64,000 nt of DNA from Odiellus spinosus (taxonomy: Eukaryota; Arthropoda; Arachnida; Opiliones; Phalangiidae), in NCBI GenBank assembly GCA_963920705.1, contig OY987239.1, forward strand, positions 1,116,001 to 1,180,000, given 5' to 3'. The stretch's first letter is position 1; each line of letters begins with the position of its first letter. The notes beneath the pieces are model-generated. The model was not told the DNA's origin and did not search any database. It saw only the letters and a list, made by a program, of their open reading frames with translations. This document shows positions 33,840 through 43,976 of the stretch, one piece after another. The translations under genes were made by a program, and so were the position numbers.

Positions 33840-34773
33840 CTGCCCCATTGGACCGAATCGCGTTCGACCGAATTTTCCCATTCGACGGAATCCCATTCGA
33901 CCGATCCAGCCAAATTGTGCAATTTTTATTTCGATGCATTTTCTCGGTTAGGTCAATTTTTCTGCTAATATTTGTTTTTTAGATATTCAACAATAGCCCT
34001 TAAAATACCTATTTGTTCCCAAATATTTAGTATATAAATTCCAACTATGTAATATCACAATTGGTTTCAATCGAAAGAAACAGATAAAATAATAGCATTA
34101 TTGAACGAGTTATTATTAAAACTAATTGTAACCTAACCTAACCTAACCTAACATATACATACTTAACCTAATCTAATTTAATTTTAAAAATTATATAAAA
34201 TATATTTTAGAAAAACCATAATAAAAATTATTTTAAATTAAACAAATTATAAACCTAACCTAACCTAACCTAACCTAACCATACTTAACCTAATCCAATT
34301 TAATTTTAAAAATTATCTAAAATATATTTCAGAAAAACCATAATAAAAATTATTTTAAATTAAACAAATTATAAACATTTACAGACGTAAATCTAGTGCA
34401 ATGTTCCCGTCTCTAGATTTCACGTTTTCCCAAAGACGAATATCTCCATGGCGCAGCTGTAAGATATTATTAATGATTTAATGTGGCTTGTTTACGAAAA
34501 AAGTTTAAATTATATATTATGGTAACTTACCTTTACCGACCAGGCGTCGAACCAAGATTTACTGCGTGACAGACCGACGCTTTATCACTAGACCACGGTG
34601 AGACGAAAACCCCATCGAAATATAACATATTTATTTCAGCTTAGAAAATAATGCTGCATATATGAAGTAAAAATATTTTTTCAATCGAATGGGATAATAT
34701 TCCCATTCAATCGAAACCCGCCGTTGGGCTAGATTTTTAATATATTAGCTAGAATTTTTCGGCCGAATGAGAT
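33840..34773. mobile_element. Element D1 (right end deleted)
   Basis: Copy of the element at 58069-59037. Left end: CATTCGACC-type units (TTCCCATTCGACGGAAT). Core: two CCTAACCTAACCTAACC blocks (34133, 34255), each followed by a near-identical AT-rich stretch of about 100 bp, then a tRNA-like segment. The right end is lost at GAGAT, 34769-34773. Confidence 0.7.
34534..34602 (-). other. tRNA-Asp-like sequence inside element D1
   Basis: On the minus strand it has an A-box-like TGGTCTAGTGATAAAGCG, an anticodon-loop string CTGTCAC (GTC, Asp) and a B-box-like GGTTCGACGCC; TTTTTT follows about 35 nt downstream. The acceptor and T stems have mismatches, so I read it as a tRNA-derived promoter or pseudo-tRNA carried by the element rather than a working tRNA gene. 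Confidence 0.55.
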
Positions 34774-35106
34774 AGCCAGAAATATTAAATTAATAAAAGT
34801 AACAAAATATTTTGGAATGTGAACGTACCTAACATATGCTAGATTCATTAATATATATTGCGAAAAGGAAAGCACATCATAATTTATAAATACTCCACTC
34901 AAGAGAGTATCAATACTTTTTTGAGAGTAATGTGACAAAGACTGTTTTAAAATAAATATCATGATCATTCACTACGGATATGGATTGCACAAAATCAACT
35001 TACGCTAAAGCGAAATTCAAATTTTTCTGTCGACATAATCTAGACGCTATAGCTATAAAAAGCATTAAAAAAATCATATATATGGTATCAAAAGTCTATC
35101 TCATCA

Positions 35107-35296
35107 TTCCATAAAAGTAAACAACGCCCCATAGCTTAACACTATCAGCAACGGTCCAGTTTTACATAATAGCCCATCATTTAAAACTAGCCAACACTCT
35201 GGTGCCGCTAGTGTCTCGAATCGGAATCTGTCGGTACATTTACATCAATCATTGCTGATAGTATTAAGCTACGGGGCGTTGTTTACTTCTATGGAA
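35107..35296. mobile_element. MITE N2
   Basis: 190-bp relative of N1 with ends TTCCATAAAAGTAAACAACG and GTTGTTTACTTCTATGGAA. Confidence 0.75.
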
Positions 35297-35441
35297 TGAA
35301 AGTATAGACTTTTGATGGCGTTTAAAACATTAATGGAAGAAAATCCCTGTCTGTATTGAAAGAGTTAAAATTCATCATCTTAAACAAAAAAAAAAAAAAA
35401 AAGAAATAAAAATAAAAATTTGCGGCAATACCACGTCATCA

Positions 35442-35724
35442 ATCAGGGTTGCCATAGTTTTTTCAGGTTCAAATTCCCTGACTTTTCCAGGTTTTTCCTT
35501 GACATTTCCCAACGATTTTCCCTGACCGTTTCAGCTAATATTATCCAAGTTTTAACCTTATATAATACTTAAAAATAAATATTTTCAATTTCGTGCTAAT
35601 CCTGGCTTCTTGAAAGATCTTCAAATTCCCTGATATATTAAAATATCTTAAAAACCCCTGACCTTTTTGGTTTATTTTCAAATTCCCTGTTTTCCCTGAC
35701 CTGTGGCAATTAACCCTGTGAATA
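35442..35724. mobile_element. Small element G with CAGGGTTGCCA ends
   Basis: Ends CAGGGTTGCCATAG and (inverted) CAGGGTTAATTGCCACAG. The interior is built from AATTCCCTGACTTTTCC-type strings. The same right end (CTGTGGCAACCCTG) closes the 28-bp array at 38240, which suggests that array belongs to this element type. Copy at 60450-60724. Confidence 0.6.
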
Positions 35725-35932
35725 CGATCACGTGGCTATCTCGAGTATTCTTACACAAGTAATAAGGTCGCTTTCGAGCGGGCTGTTTTACTAAAAGTAC
35801 TTAATCTAGAAAGTCGTTTCATGCAGGTTTCCGCCTTTCTTGCGAAATTCTTTTGGCAAAGAAAATCGCTCAGAAGAAACCGAAAGTAATTAAACAAAAA
35901 CTAGATTGTATATTTGGATTGTAGTTGCATCA

Positions 35933-36171
35933 TGGGCCAAGAAACGATAAATCCAGGACATGACTCTAGCGTCTACTAAAAGAAACAGACTACGTCATCA
36001 CCGTACCGTGATGACGCGTTTTTTGGGGTCAAGTTTGTACAGTCAAAGCTATGGCGTTTTGGGAGCAAAGTGACGTCATATGACGTCGCAAGCTGTTTGT
36101 TTGTCCGACAGAGAATTTTATTCCCTCAAACAGGGAAGAGTCACGTCCTGGATTTATCGTTTCTTGGCCCA
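35933..36171. mobile_element. MITE W1
   Basis: Inverted ends TGGGCCAAGAAACGATAAAT and inverse. Interior contains TGACGTCATATGACGTC. Copy at 60938-61176 in the duplicate block. Confidence 0.7.
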
Positions 36172-37070
36172 TGGCTGCATATATCTCGAAGATACACATT
36201 CGAAAATATTGCTTAAATTAAAAGAAAATTCAATTTTGTCTAAATAAAAAAAGTAAAAAAAATCTTATTGAGTTAAAATTTGAAGAATATTAATTAAAAT
36301 CAAGCCTATACGATTAAATTTTATTATTTTCAAAGTTTTTAAATTTTAATTTGCTAACTTAGAATTTAATAATTTAAATTTAAGGAAATTAGTAATCGGA
36401 TAAAATAATATTAAATCAGAAGATCTTATCCAAAAACTAAATTTTTTACAAACTTGAAACACTTCGATTGGTGAACGAATCCAAGGCTACTGATCTGTCC
36501 GATTGCGTCGAGATGACATTATACGAGTGTTTATACGATACATTTAAAACATTAACTATTCCCAAATGCTTATAACCATTAAAATATAATATTAACGGAA
36601 GCACAATCATTAAATAATTTCAACGACTTTGGCAAATGTTCATTGTATTCAGCTAGATTTACAATGTAATTACATGGGCGTGAATCAGAAATAAAGCTCT
36701 ATTAGAAAACAATGCATTATATTTGAAAATGTGGTGTTTCAAATTTTCCCGTGTTAAAACTAAACTTTCGAAATGTATTAAAGACAAAGTTTGTATTGAG
36801 AATAATGATCAAACTTCAGACTCGAAACAATGTTTCTATTTCGTTTTAGCCTAAAATAATATAAACTTCATGCATATTTCTATATTATATTCGTTGACCG
36901 AGCTTGCAAACAATATTATAATTACGTTTTTTGTTTTCATTGGATTGATGGGATAGTCAATATGAGAGTTGTGTAGGCTTGTACACCGACAAAAATTATA
37001 CAAGAGATTTTACCCCACTGCTTGCCCCCTCCACGCTTAAAGAGATTATCATAATCAGTTTATAGAACTA
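36172..37070. other. AT-rich stretch, no gene
   Basis: Parts near 36370-36760 resemble 22540-22900 next to element S1, so this looks like degraded S-related sequence. It is present in both segmental copies. Confidence 0.45.
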
Positions 37071-37548
37071 GAGCTCGGAATTCGTATAATTTTTACTAAT
37101 TGGATAAAATCTACTAAATTCTGATGTACATATCTGTTTGATTACAAAGACTATTTTTTATTCGAGTTAACTATAAAAACGTAATCCATATCCGTTTTTA
37201 TTTACAAATGGCCCTTTCTTAGAATATTATCCGAGTTATACGTTCGGATAAAAAATTCAAAAATTATATTCGTGAAAATAACGAATAAAAAGATGATTTA
37301 AAATCTTAGTTTTGTCGTTTTGTTTGTATTCTTCGAATTAAAAGTATATTTGAAATATTTTTCTTATATTTTAAACTAATTCTGGAAACGCGAATGTTTC
37401 TTATCCATCGTTATACGTTTGAAAACGAGTAATTTGTAGGTAAATCGTTTACGCGAAACAATTATACGAATATATAAATTTCATTGTTTTAGTTACAAAC
37501 AATTTATCCGAAAATAAAATATCTGAAGATAAAGGGATATCCGAGCTC
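37071..37548. mobile_element. Element S2 (TA target)
   Basis: 478 bp, ends GAGCTCGGAATTCG and ATATCCGAGCTC next to TA on both sides (37069-37070, 37549-37550). Relative of S1; copy S3 at 62078. Confidence 0.7.
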
Positions 37549-37594
37549 TAATAATTAATAATTTTTATATGAAAGATATCATATATTAACTTTA

Positions 37595-38175
37595 ATATAT
37601 TAAATTTTTAAAATATCTTAAAATTCCCTGACTTTTTAAAATATCTTAAAATTCCCTGACTTTTTAAAATATCTTAAAATTCCCTGACTTTTTAAAATAT
37701 CTTAAAATTCCCTGACTTTTTAAAATATCTTAAAATTCCCTGACTTTTCCCTGACATTTTAAAATATCTTAAAATTCCCTGACTTTTTAAAATATCTTAA
37801 AATTCCCTGACTTTTTAAAATATCTTAAAATTGCCTGACTTTTTAAAATATCTTAAAATTCCCTGACTTTTTAAAATATCTTAAAATTCCCTGACTTTTT
37901 AAAATACTTAAAATTCCGACTTTTTAAAATATCTTAAAATTCCCTGACTTTTTAAAATATCTTAAAATTGCCTGACTTTTTAAAATATCTTAAAATTCCC
38001 TGACTTTTTAAAATATCTTAAAATTCCCTGACTTTTTAAAATACTTAAAATTCCCTGACTTTTTAAAATATCTTAAAATTCCCTGACTTTTTAAAATATC
38101 TTAAAATTCCCTGACTTTTCCCTTACTTTTTAAAATATCTTAAAATTCCCTGACTTTTCTGACTTTTAAAATAGC
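37595..38175. repeat. 28-bp tandem array, copy 1
   Basis: About 20 units of TTTTTAAAATATCTTAAAAT followed by TCCCTGAC, with occasional TTTTCCCTGACA variants. It is followed by CTGTGGCAACCCTGG (38243), the G-element terminus. There are no unique spacers, so it is not a CRISPR array. The partner array at 62620-63320 is longer. Confidence 0.95.
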
Positions 38176-38545
38176 TTAAAATTACCTGATTTTCCCCTAA
38201 CTTTTTTGGTTCATTTTGAAATTCCCCAACTTTTCCCTGACCTGTGGCAACCCTGGTTTCAGTGAAATGTCATTGTGTCTATTTGCTAATGATCATCAAA
38301 TCTAAGACGCATCAATATGCCAATGAATGAAAGTTGTTATAATGTCCCATAAAGTTTGAAAAGGCTGAAAGAACGAATGCAACCTACTAACGAGTGATTT
38401 CTTTATCGATTCCTTATCGTTTAAATAATCGTAATCCACCAGTAAAAAAATAAAAAATAAAATTGGCTTAGATAAATTAGATTCTGAATTTCTTCGTAAT
38501 CGAAAAAACACTTGGCTGCATTCTCCCTTTAACGTTATATAACAG

Positions 38546-38661
38546 AAGAAAAGCGGGGAAGCCGATTTAGCGCAATCATGGTTAAATGGGAAGTTCACAC
38601 CTAGTTTTTACGCCTACCATGCGGTGCAGCAGTTCATCTTACTCAACATAAAGAATGTCAC
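38546..38661 (+). pseudogene. Isolated receptor exon (S1), copy C
   Basis: Exon with acceptor ATAACAG and donor GTGAGTC, encoding SWLNGKFTPSFYAYHAVQQF, homologous to 7299-7410. At 116 nt it ends in phase 2, as the downstream exon in copies A/B requires. The next exon is not found after it, so the locus is incomplete. Confidence 0.65.
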
Positions 38662-38849
38662 GTGAGTCAACCAAATTAAAATATTCGGGGAAACTAGAAC
38701 CAAATCGATACAGGATCAAGAACATGATTGAAAATTCCACTAGGAATGTTTAAATCTCTCTATAGAACCACTGCCTTCTGTAATACTAGGCCACGAAATG
38801 CCAACTACAACCTTTTTTCTTGACATTTTTAATTTGCAATTTGTCCGAG

Positions 38850-39245
38850 ATAGATGTCACTTTCCTGATGTATGTATAGCCAATCGCGAGTCTCGCGTCG
38901 CCAAGAGCCAGTTAGATAATTCTCTATCGAAGTAAGATCGTAGAACTCCTAGCGACATCTAGGTGATAACGTAGAGATCTTGATTTAAATTTACGATTTG
39001 ATTTAGAACTTGCTTTTAATGTAAATATTTAAAAATCACTGTTTAATTATTTAAATTAAATCCTAATTAATTTATTCACCATTATTAACCTAAAATTCGT
39101 ATCTATTTTTTAATTTTCGGCCTACATTTGAGTTTCCCGCTTTTTTTTTAACCTCAAGAAAGCGACGTCTAACGATATTTTTGAAATCGTTAACGCCACC
39201 CCCTTGCTTTTCCTAAGGATAGGCTTAGTATTAGAGAAGGCAGTG
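38850..39245. repeat. Dispersed repeat K1
   Basis: Matches 53800-54262: CGCGAGTCTCGCGTCGC, ATCGTAGAACTCCTAGCGAC, AAGCGACGTCTAACGATATT and TAGTATTAGAGAAGGCA, in order. Function unknown. Confidence 0.6.
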
Positions 39246-39377
39246 TTAGAACTTAGACAGAAATCAAGAAACACAGATTAGAAGCACGCCACAAATGCTT
39301 TCATATCGAAGTACATGCCTGCGTTCATTAACGCTCAACGGTCTCAGCGCTTAGCTCATCGCTGAGCGATTTTTTAC

Positions 39378-39662
39378 GTGGACGCTGGTTGTTTTTTAAA
39401 TTACGTTTTCGATACGACTGTTAAACAATTCCACGTTTCACCTTCGGTACAATCGGGATATTTCGTCATCGTAACTCCGCTGAGCCCGGATAGCAGACCT
39501 TCGGAGCAATTTGACATACTTGGTCTGAACGGCCACGTCTGGATAGCGACTACTGTTTCTATCATTGCATTGTCTTTCTTACTCCCCGGAATTAAAGACG
39601 CCACGAAGAGACGCGTTTGGAGTGTCAAGAAATACGTTTCGTACTCTCTCTCGTACATATAG
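39378..39662 (+). pseudogene. Receptor fragment with membrane helix 1, copy C
   Basis: Encodes the end of S1 and the first membrane helix (HVWIATTVSIIALSFLLPG) as in 8111-8477. The first ~25 residues are replaced and no acceptor is visible. The Trp of the pore-like SYIWYF motif has become a stop (TAG, 39660-39662). The upstream 39241-39305 matches positions 1-60. A relic from the A/B family. Confidence 0.8.
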
Positions 39663-40500
39663 TACATATTCTACGTATAAGCCGAAATTTTAAGAGTACG
39701 CGACGACTGATAAGGAATCGAGAATATCGCTCGTTCCAAATGTCAGATAAGGCCATTTAGTGTCTATCTATTGAAATAGAGCTAATATGGTAAAATATTG
39801 CTATCTCTATTAAACAAATCCAAATGACCGATATTTGGTAGCTTCTTGTATTTCGAAAATACAGGTTTCGGATCAAGAATTTTTTTCCATCAACGATGAA
39901 ACGAACGTTTGTAAAAATGTTTGATGACACGAAAGTTTAAAAACACTAAGCGCCATTTCGTGTTCAATAATATATTAGTGAGGGGGTGCAGGTTTTTGGG
40001 TGTGGGTGCTTTGGGATGCGAATAGACACAGGCTACAGAGTAACGTTTTCACCCCAGAGATCTTCCCTCAGTTCCACGTATAGTGGGTGTAATAAGACGT
40101 CGCAGCTTCGGAAGCTCACAATGGTAGATAAGAAATCGAGAACGAGGATGGCAGTTTTGGCATTGGGTGCTATGGGGTGCTAATGTTAATTTGACTCCGA
40201 CGGGTAAGAGCGATGATTTGACATCGGCTAGAGAAGAGCGTTCTCTCAAGGGAATGCTATCCTTGGTTCAACGTATAGTGGGTGTGATAAGAAGCCGAAA
40301 TTTAAAGAGTACGCGACGACTGATAGGGAAGCGAGAATATCGTCTTTAAAAGTATGCTTATGATAAGAAATTCCATAGTGAAATAATCGGGTTTCACCGC
40401 ATCCCAACCCCCCTCCCCAGTTCTATAGTACAAAATATATCGAGATAGACGAATAAGTAAATAGAAACATATTTTTTTATTATACACGATATGCGACGAT
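39663..40500. repeat. Two diverged copies of a local repeat
   Basis: 39980-40110 and 40150-40290 share strings such as CACGTATAGTGGGTGTAATAAG / CAACGTATAGTGGGTGTGATAAG and GGTGCT.TGGG. 39690-39740 and 40297-40345 share GAGTACGCGACGACTGATA. No coding gene is supported. Confidence 0.5.
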
Positions 40501-40613
40501 GTATTACATCAAATTAGACGTAGTATTCGTATGTTCAGATGCTGGGCTAATATAATGGATATTCTACCCCATGCCCTGAACATACGAATACTACGTCTAA
40601 TTTGATGTAATAC
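40501..40613. other. Perfect 38-bp inverted repeat (hairpin)
   Basis: The arms 40501-40538 and 40576-40613 are exact reverse complements (GTATTACATCAAATTAGACG...) with a 37-nt loop. The fold is possible on both strands. It could be a young fold-back insertion or a small-RNA precursor. Confidence 0.8.
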
Positions 40614-40882
40614 ACTGCCGTACCCGCAGTACAGGGCGCGAGCATTCTCATCGCATGTGCTGACATAGTCTATAATTGCCATCCCATCCCCTCCGCACCA
40701 TATACATATAAATTTGTCGCCGACCAGCGTACAGCGTCCCATATTATACAATGCGTCAAAGTCCCATCCACTAGAAAAAAAATCAATAAAATAAAAAAAA
40801 AAATCTAAATCTATAGTTATTCTAAAATAATTTGAAAAAATACGGTATAATGTCGGCATCCACCTCCGCAATATCCTCGGTA

Positions 40883-41244
40883 CTACCCCCCACTCTCATA
40901 ACCGGCATCATCACCATCACCATCATCATCGAATAGTTCTTCGTCGACGATGTCGTCGTGATTTGGTAGGTTCCACCCTACGGCATCCATTACTACCCCC
41001 TCGCCGACCGCTGGCTCTCCAACCGGCGCAACATCTACCTCGATATTGAACCTGTACGAACATACAAATAAATTAACAAAACATACAAATTAAGACGAAT
41101 TAAACCGAAATCTACTTACAACTCGTTCAATGGGGGCTGTAATATCGCATCCACATCCCACAGAACCTCGTTGGGAATTTGAGCAGCGTTGTCTTGGTCG
41201 ACGTGTGGGCATGGGGAAAATTGGGATCGTGGACATACATTCAT
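40883..41244 (-). CDS. Candidate two-exon gene for a 97-aa acidic protein
   Basis: On the minus strand, exon 1 is 41244-41120: ATG, with an in-frame stop 30 nt upstream, and donor GTAAGT. Exon 2 is 41051-40883: acceptor TTCGTACAG, stop TAG. The intron is 68 nt and phase 2 matches on both sides, giving NEL-FNIEVD across the join. The protein has no recognised domain. It contains a VDQDNAAQIPNEVLWDV segment and ends in a very acidic DDIVDEELFDDD...GD tail coded partly by a (GAT/GGT) run. It may instead be the 3' end of a longer gene, since an alternative acceptor (CGACAG) lies just before the ATG. I do not recognise the family. Confidence 0.45.
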
Positions 41245-41789
41245 TTTAAATGTAAGACTGTCGAATGGTTTTTACACACATTTCCGACGTTATCTATACC
41301 CCAAATCTGTGTATGTAGATCATGACAACATGATTGTCATTATTTACTTGGATGAACGGAATTTGACCGACTGACCTCACAACTATATAAATGGCATAGT
41401 TTAATCTGCATTTCTTAACACTATATAGGTTTCATTTAGAACTCTTCTTAGCCATAGCTGGTACAGAATTAACTTATAAAGATAAACAGAGAAATTCGGC
41501 AGTTGATAAGCGTCTCTCTTGATTTATTATTTATCCACAAATTTAATTTATAGGCTTTAAACAAGCGACATAAGGTGATCATTTCGTAGTATTTACAACT
41601 CTCAGGCTGTTCAAATACCACATTTTTAAATAGTAAAACGACTTTTCGAGTCCCATCATCCAAATCACATTTCTACATCCTATATTTAAAATTTTGCTAT
41701 TGTACTTAGTTTCACCTATTTTACTTAAATCAGGTCATTTAAATTTTCTAAAATCAAAGATAATGTAAACTAGAAATATAATATTGAGA
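41245..41789. other. No gene seen
   Basis: AT-rich. 41700-41789 resembles 49440-49610 (GTTTCACCTATTTTACT, ATATAATATTGAGA), as if the 41.8-49.4 kb repeat block had been inserted between two related flanks. Confidence 0.45.
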
Positions 41790-41794
41790 TTTTT

Positions 41795-43976
41795 ACCTCC
41801 CCGACTGAACTTTAGTTCAGGGGGAGGTGTTACACTGGTCGTGTCTGTGTGTCTGTCTGTCTGTGTGTCTGTCTGTGTGTCTGTCTGTGTGTGTAAGCGG
41901 ATATCCTGTGTAAACGGAAGTCACGTGACCTAGCTCGTGGAGCCAAAAGTCTAGAGACGTAATCATACCAGCTTATCGTTCAATTCCGGGGAATTACCTC
42001 CTTTAAGCGTGGCTGCCACATTGAGTTTCAAGTGTCGTGCAAAGACATACAACCGGACGTCTCCCATTGCACATCATCGCATTCCACCATCCACTTTACG
42101 GTCGAACCTCGATGCTGAACAGCCGAAGGCGATTACAAGCAATGGGACGTCTCCCACTGTCATAATCACCTCCGACCATCCCCGCACCAAGGTCCAACCT
42201 CCAGTTTCCGATCTCAGCGTTCCATACTAGCGAGGCGTCCCCCACTAGTACAGTTCACATCAACCTTCCACTGACTCCAAACATCGCCCCACCAATGGGT
42301 AAATTGCGTCGCCAAGCGCCTAGAGATCAAGAATCAGCAAGACATTGAAAGGGGGGGGTTTTCCCCCTAACTTCATGGCCATCACGCACGGTTACTTCGA
42401 TTAATATAGCCCTTCGAAAGGTTTATATAGTATCTTTTTGGAACGTATGCAAATTAGCCTCATGGGGTGATTTTGTTTGATATTGTTTAGGGAAATGAAA
42501 CGCAATATTAATTTATATTATAATTAAAAATATTAAAATGGTTCATCTTAATCTAATTAATTAGAAAGTCGAAAAATTAATTTAAAATTCGAGATAGTTT
42601 AGAAGTTATTTGTGAATTTATGCAAAAATTTAAAGAAATTTGACCGATTAATGGCAGTTTTAGTTGGCAGCATGCGCCTAAGCTATTTTCCATATATATC
42701 ATTTACTCGAAAAAGCAAAGGTATAACGGGCAGTATAGGCTTATCTCTGGTGCAAACTTGGGGTGGATTGAAGAACTTAAATAAAGGTGCGATTACACGG
42801 GTATGGAAGATTGAAACAACATAATTTAGATAAGAGATAAGACAATAATAACTTCGATTATACTCGGTGAATTTTTAACCAGTTCAAGGGGAATTGGTGT
42901 ATAAGATTTGAAGCTGAGGCGGATTTATGCATAATGTTAAACCACTTAAGAAAAATGATAGTCGTGAAAACTCTCCTCGAACAGAAGTAGAGTAGGTTTC
43001 CAGTGTATTTGTGACACGTGTAAAATCGAGTTCGCCAGCACGCGAGTATGTGTAGACCACTAAATTTGAAGTCGGAAACCTCTTTACGCATGGAAAATAT
43101 CAATGTGATTTTTTTTGATATTCTTGGGAGAATCAGCTTCATGTATGGGGAAATATCGTAATCTTCTGGCAAACTTGCAAACAGTGGCGTATTTGGTTTT
43201 AATTACTGGCACGGATTTTCAAATTAATTTTTTTATAATTTTCGCGCGTTTCGCAAATGTATTTCGTGCGAAATTGTGTACATGCGCAGAGCGAACCAGG
43301 TTAACGCGGATACACACAGACCTGTTTTTACGCGTTTCACGCTCGTGAACTCATAGAAGTACCATTAGCACGCGCGAGCCAGGTGCAAACCACTCTAGAA
43401 AAATTTTGTACACCTGATTCCAGATTCATTTGATTGTCAGTGATTCCGAATCAATTCGCGTGATTCCGAATTGATTCGTGATTCGCGTGATTCCGAATCG
43501 ATTCTCGTGATTCCGAATCGATTCGCGTGATTCCGAATCGATTCGCGTGATTCCGTATCGATTCGCGTGATTCCGTATCGATTCTCGTGATTCCGAATCG
43601 ATTCGCGTGATTCCGAATCGATTCGCGTGATTCCGTATCGATTCTCCTGATTCCGAATCGATTCGCGTGATTCCGTATCGATTCTCCTGATTCCGAATCG
43701 ATTCGCGTGATTCCATTTAGTTTGTACACCTGATTCCAAGAGTGGTTTGCCCATTGCCCCTCGCGCGTGACCGTGAAAAGCGTGAAAATAGGTCTGTGTG
43801 AATCCGGCTTTAGTCATGCCACAATTAACAATTGACGAACTTTCTTAAACCGGATTGACATTGAAATTTCTCGTGTTTTAATAGTCATGTATGATATGGT
43901 TGACCCAAGAGTGAAATGTAGACAGAGTGAGGAAAAGAATCACGTGATGACTGCTAGTTTTAGTTTCACACTTTTT
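41795..43976 (+). repeat. Tandem unit Q1 (2182 bp)
   Basis: First of two adjacent copies. It starts with the hairpin ACCTCCCCGACTGAAC / GTTCAGGGGGAGGT, then a GTCTGTGT tract, AAGCGGATATCCTGTGT, an AT-rich middle, and a segment with inverted ends (ACACACAGACCTGTTTTTAC / GTGAAAATAGGTCTGTGTG) that contains element F1. Open frames inside are not supported as genes. Confidence 0.9.
43385..43750. mobile_element. Element F1 with 20-bp GATTCCGAATCGATTCGCGT array
   Basis: Inverted ends GCAAACCACTCT / AGAGTGGTTTGC. Just inside each is the direct motif TTTGTACACCTGATTCC (43405 and 43721). Between them is a 20-bp array whose core GAATCGATTC is itself palindromic. The array is open in several frames and yields artefactual ESRESIRNH repeats. 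The plan is the same as element E, in reverse complement. Confidence 0.75.

Larger units (their letters stand above)
33312..38843. repeat. Segmental duplication, copy 1 (direct partner of 57541-64000)
   Basis: Starts TCTAGAACCCCCAAAACAAA and matches 57541 onward nearly base for base up to the window end. It contains a P remnant (33360), D1, N2, W1, S2, the 28-bp array and receptor exon 38546-38661. Two size differences stand out: 782 bp missing here after 34773, and a shorter 28-bp array. Confidence 0.92.

Noticed and set aside
34534..34602. Functional tRNA-Asp gene
   Set aside because: Promoter boxes and anticodon loop are recognisable, but acceptor and T-stem pairing fail at several positions and it lies inside a mobile element.
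37595..38175. Possible CRISPR-like array
   Set aside because: Units are contiguous 28-bp tandem repeats without unique spacers, in a clearly eukaryotic setting.
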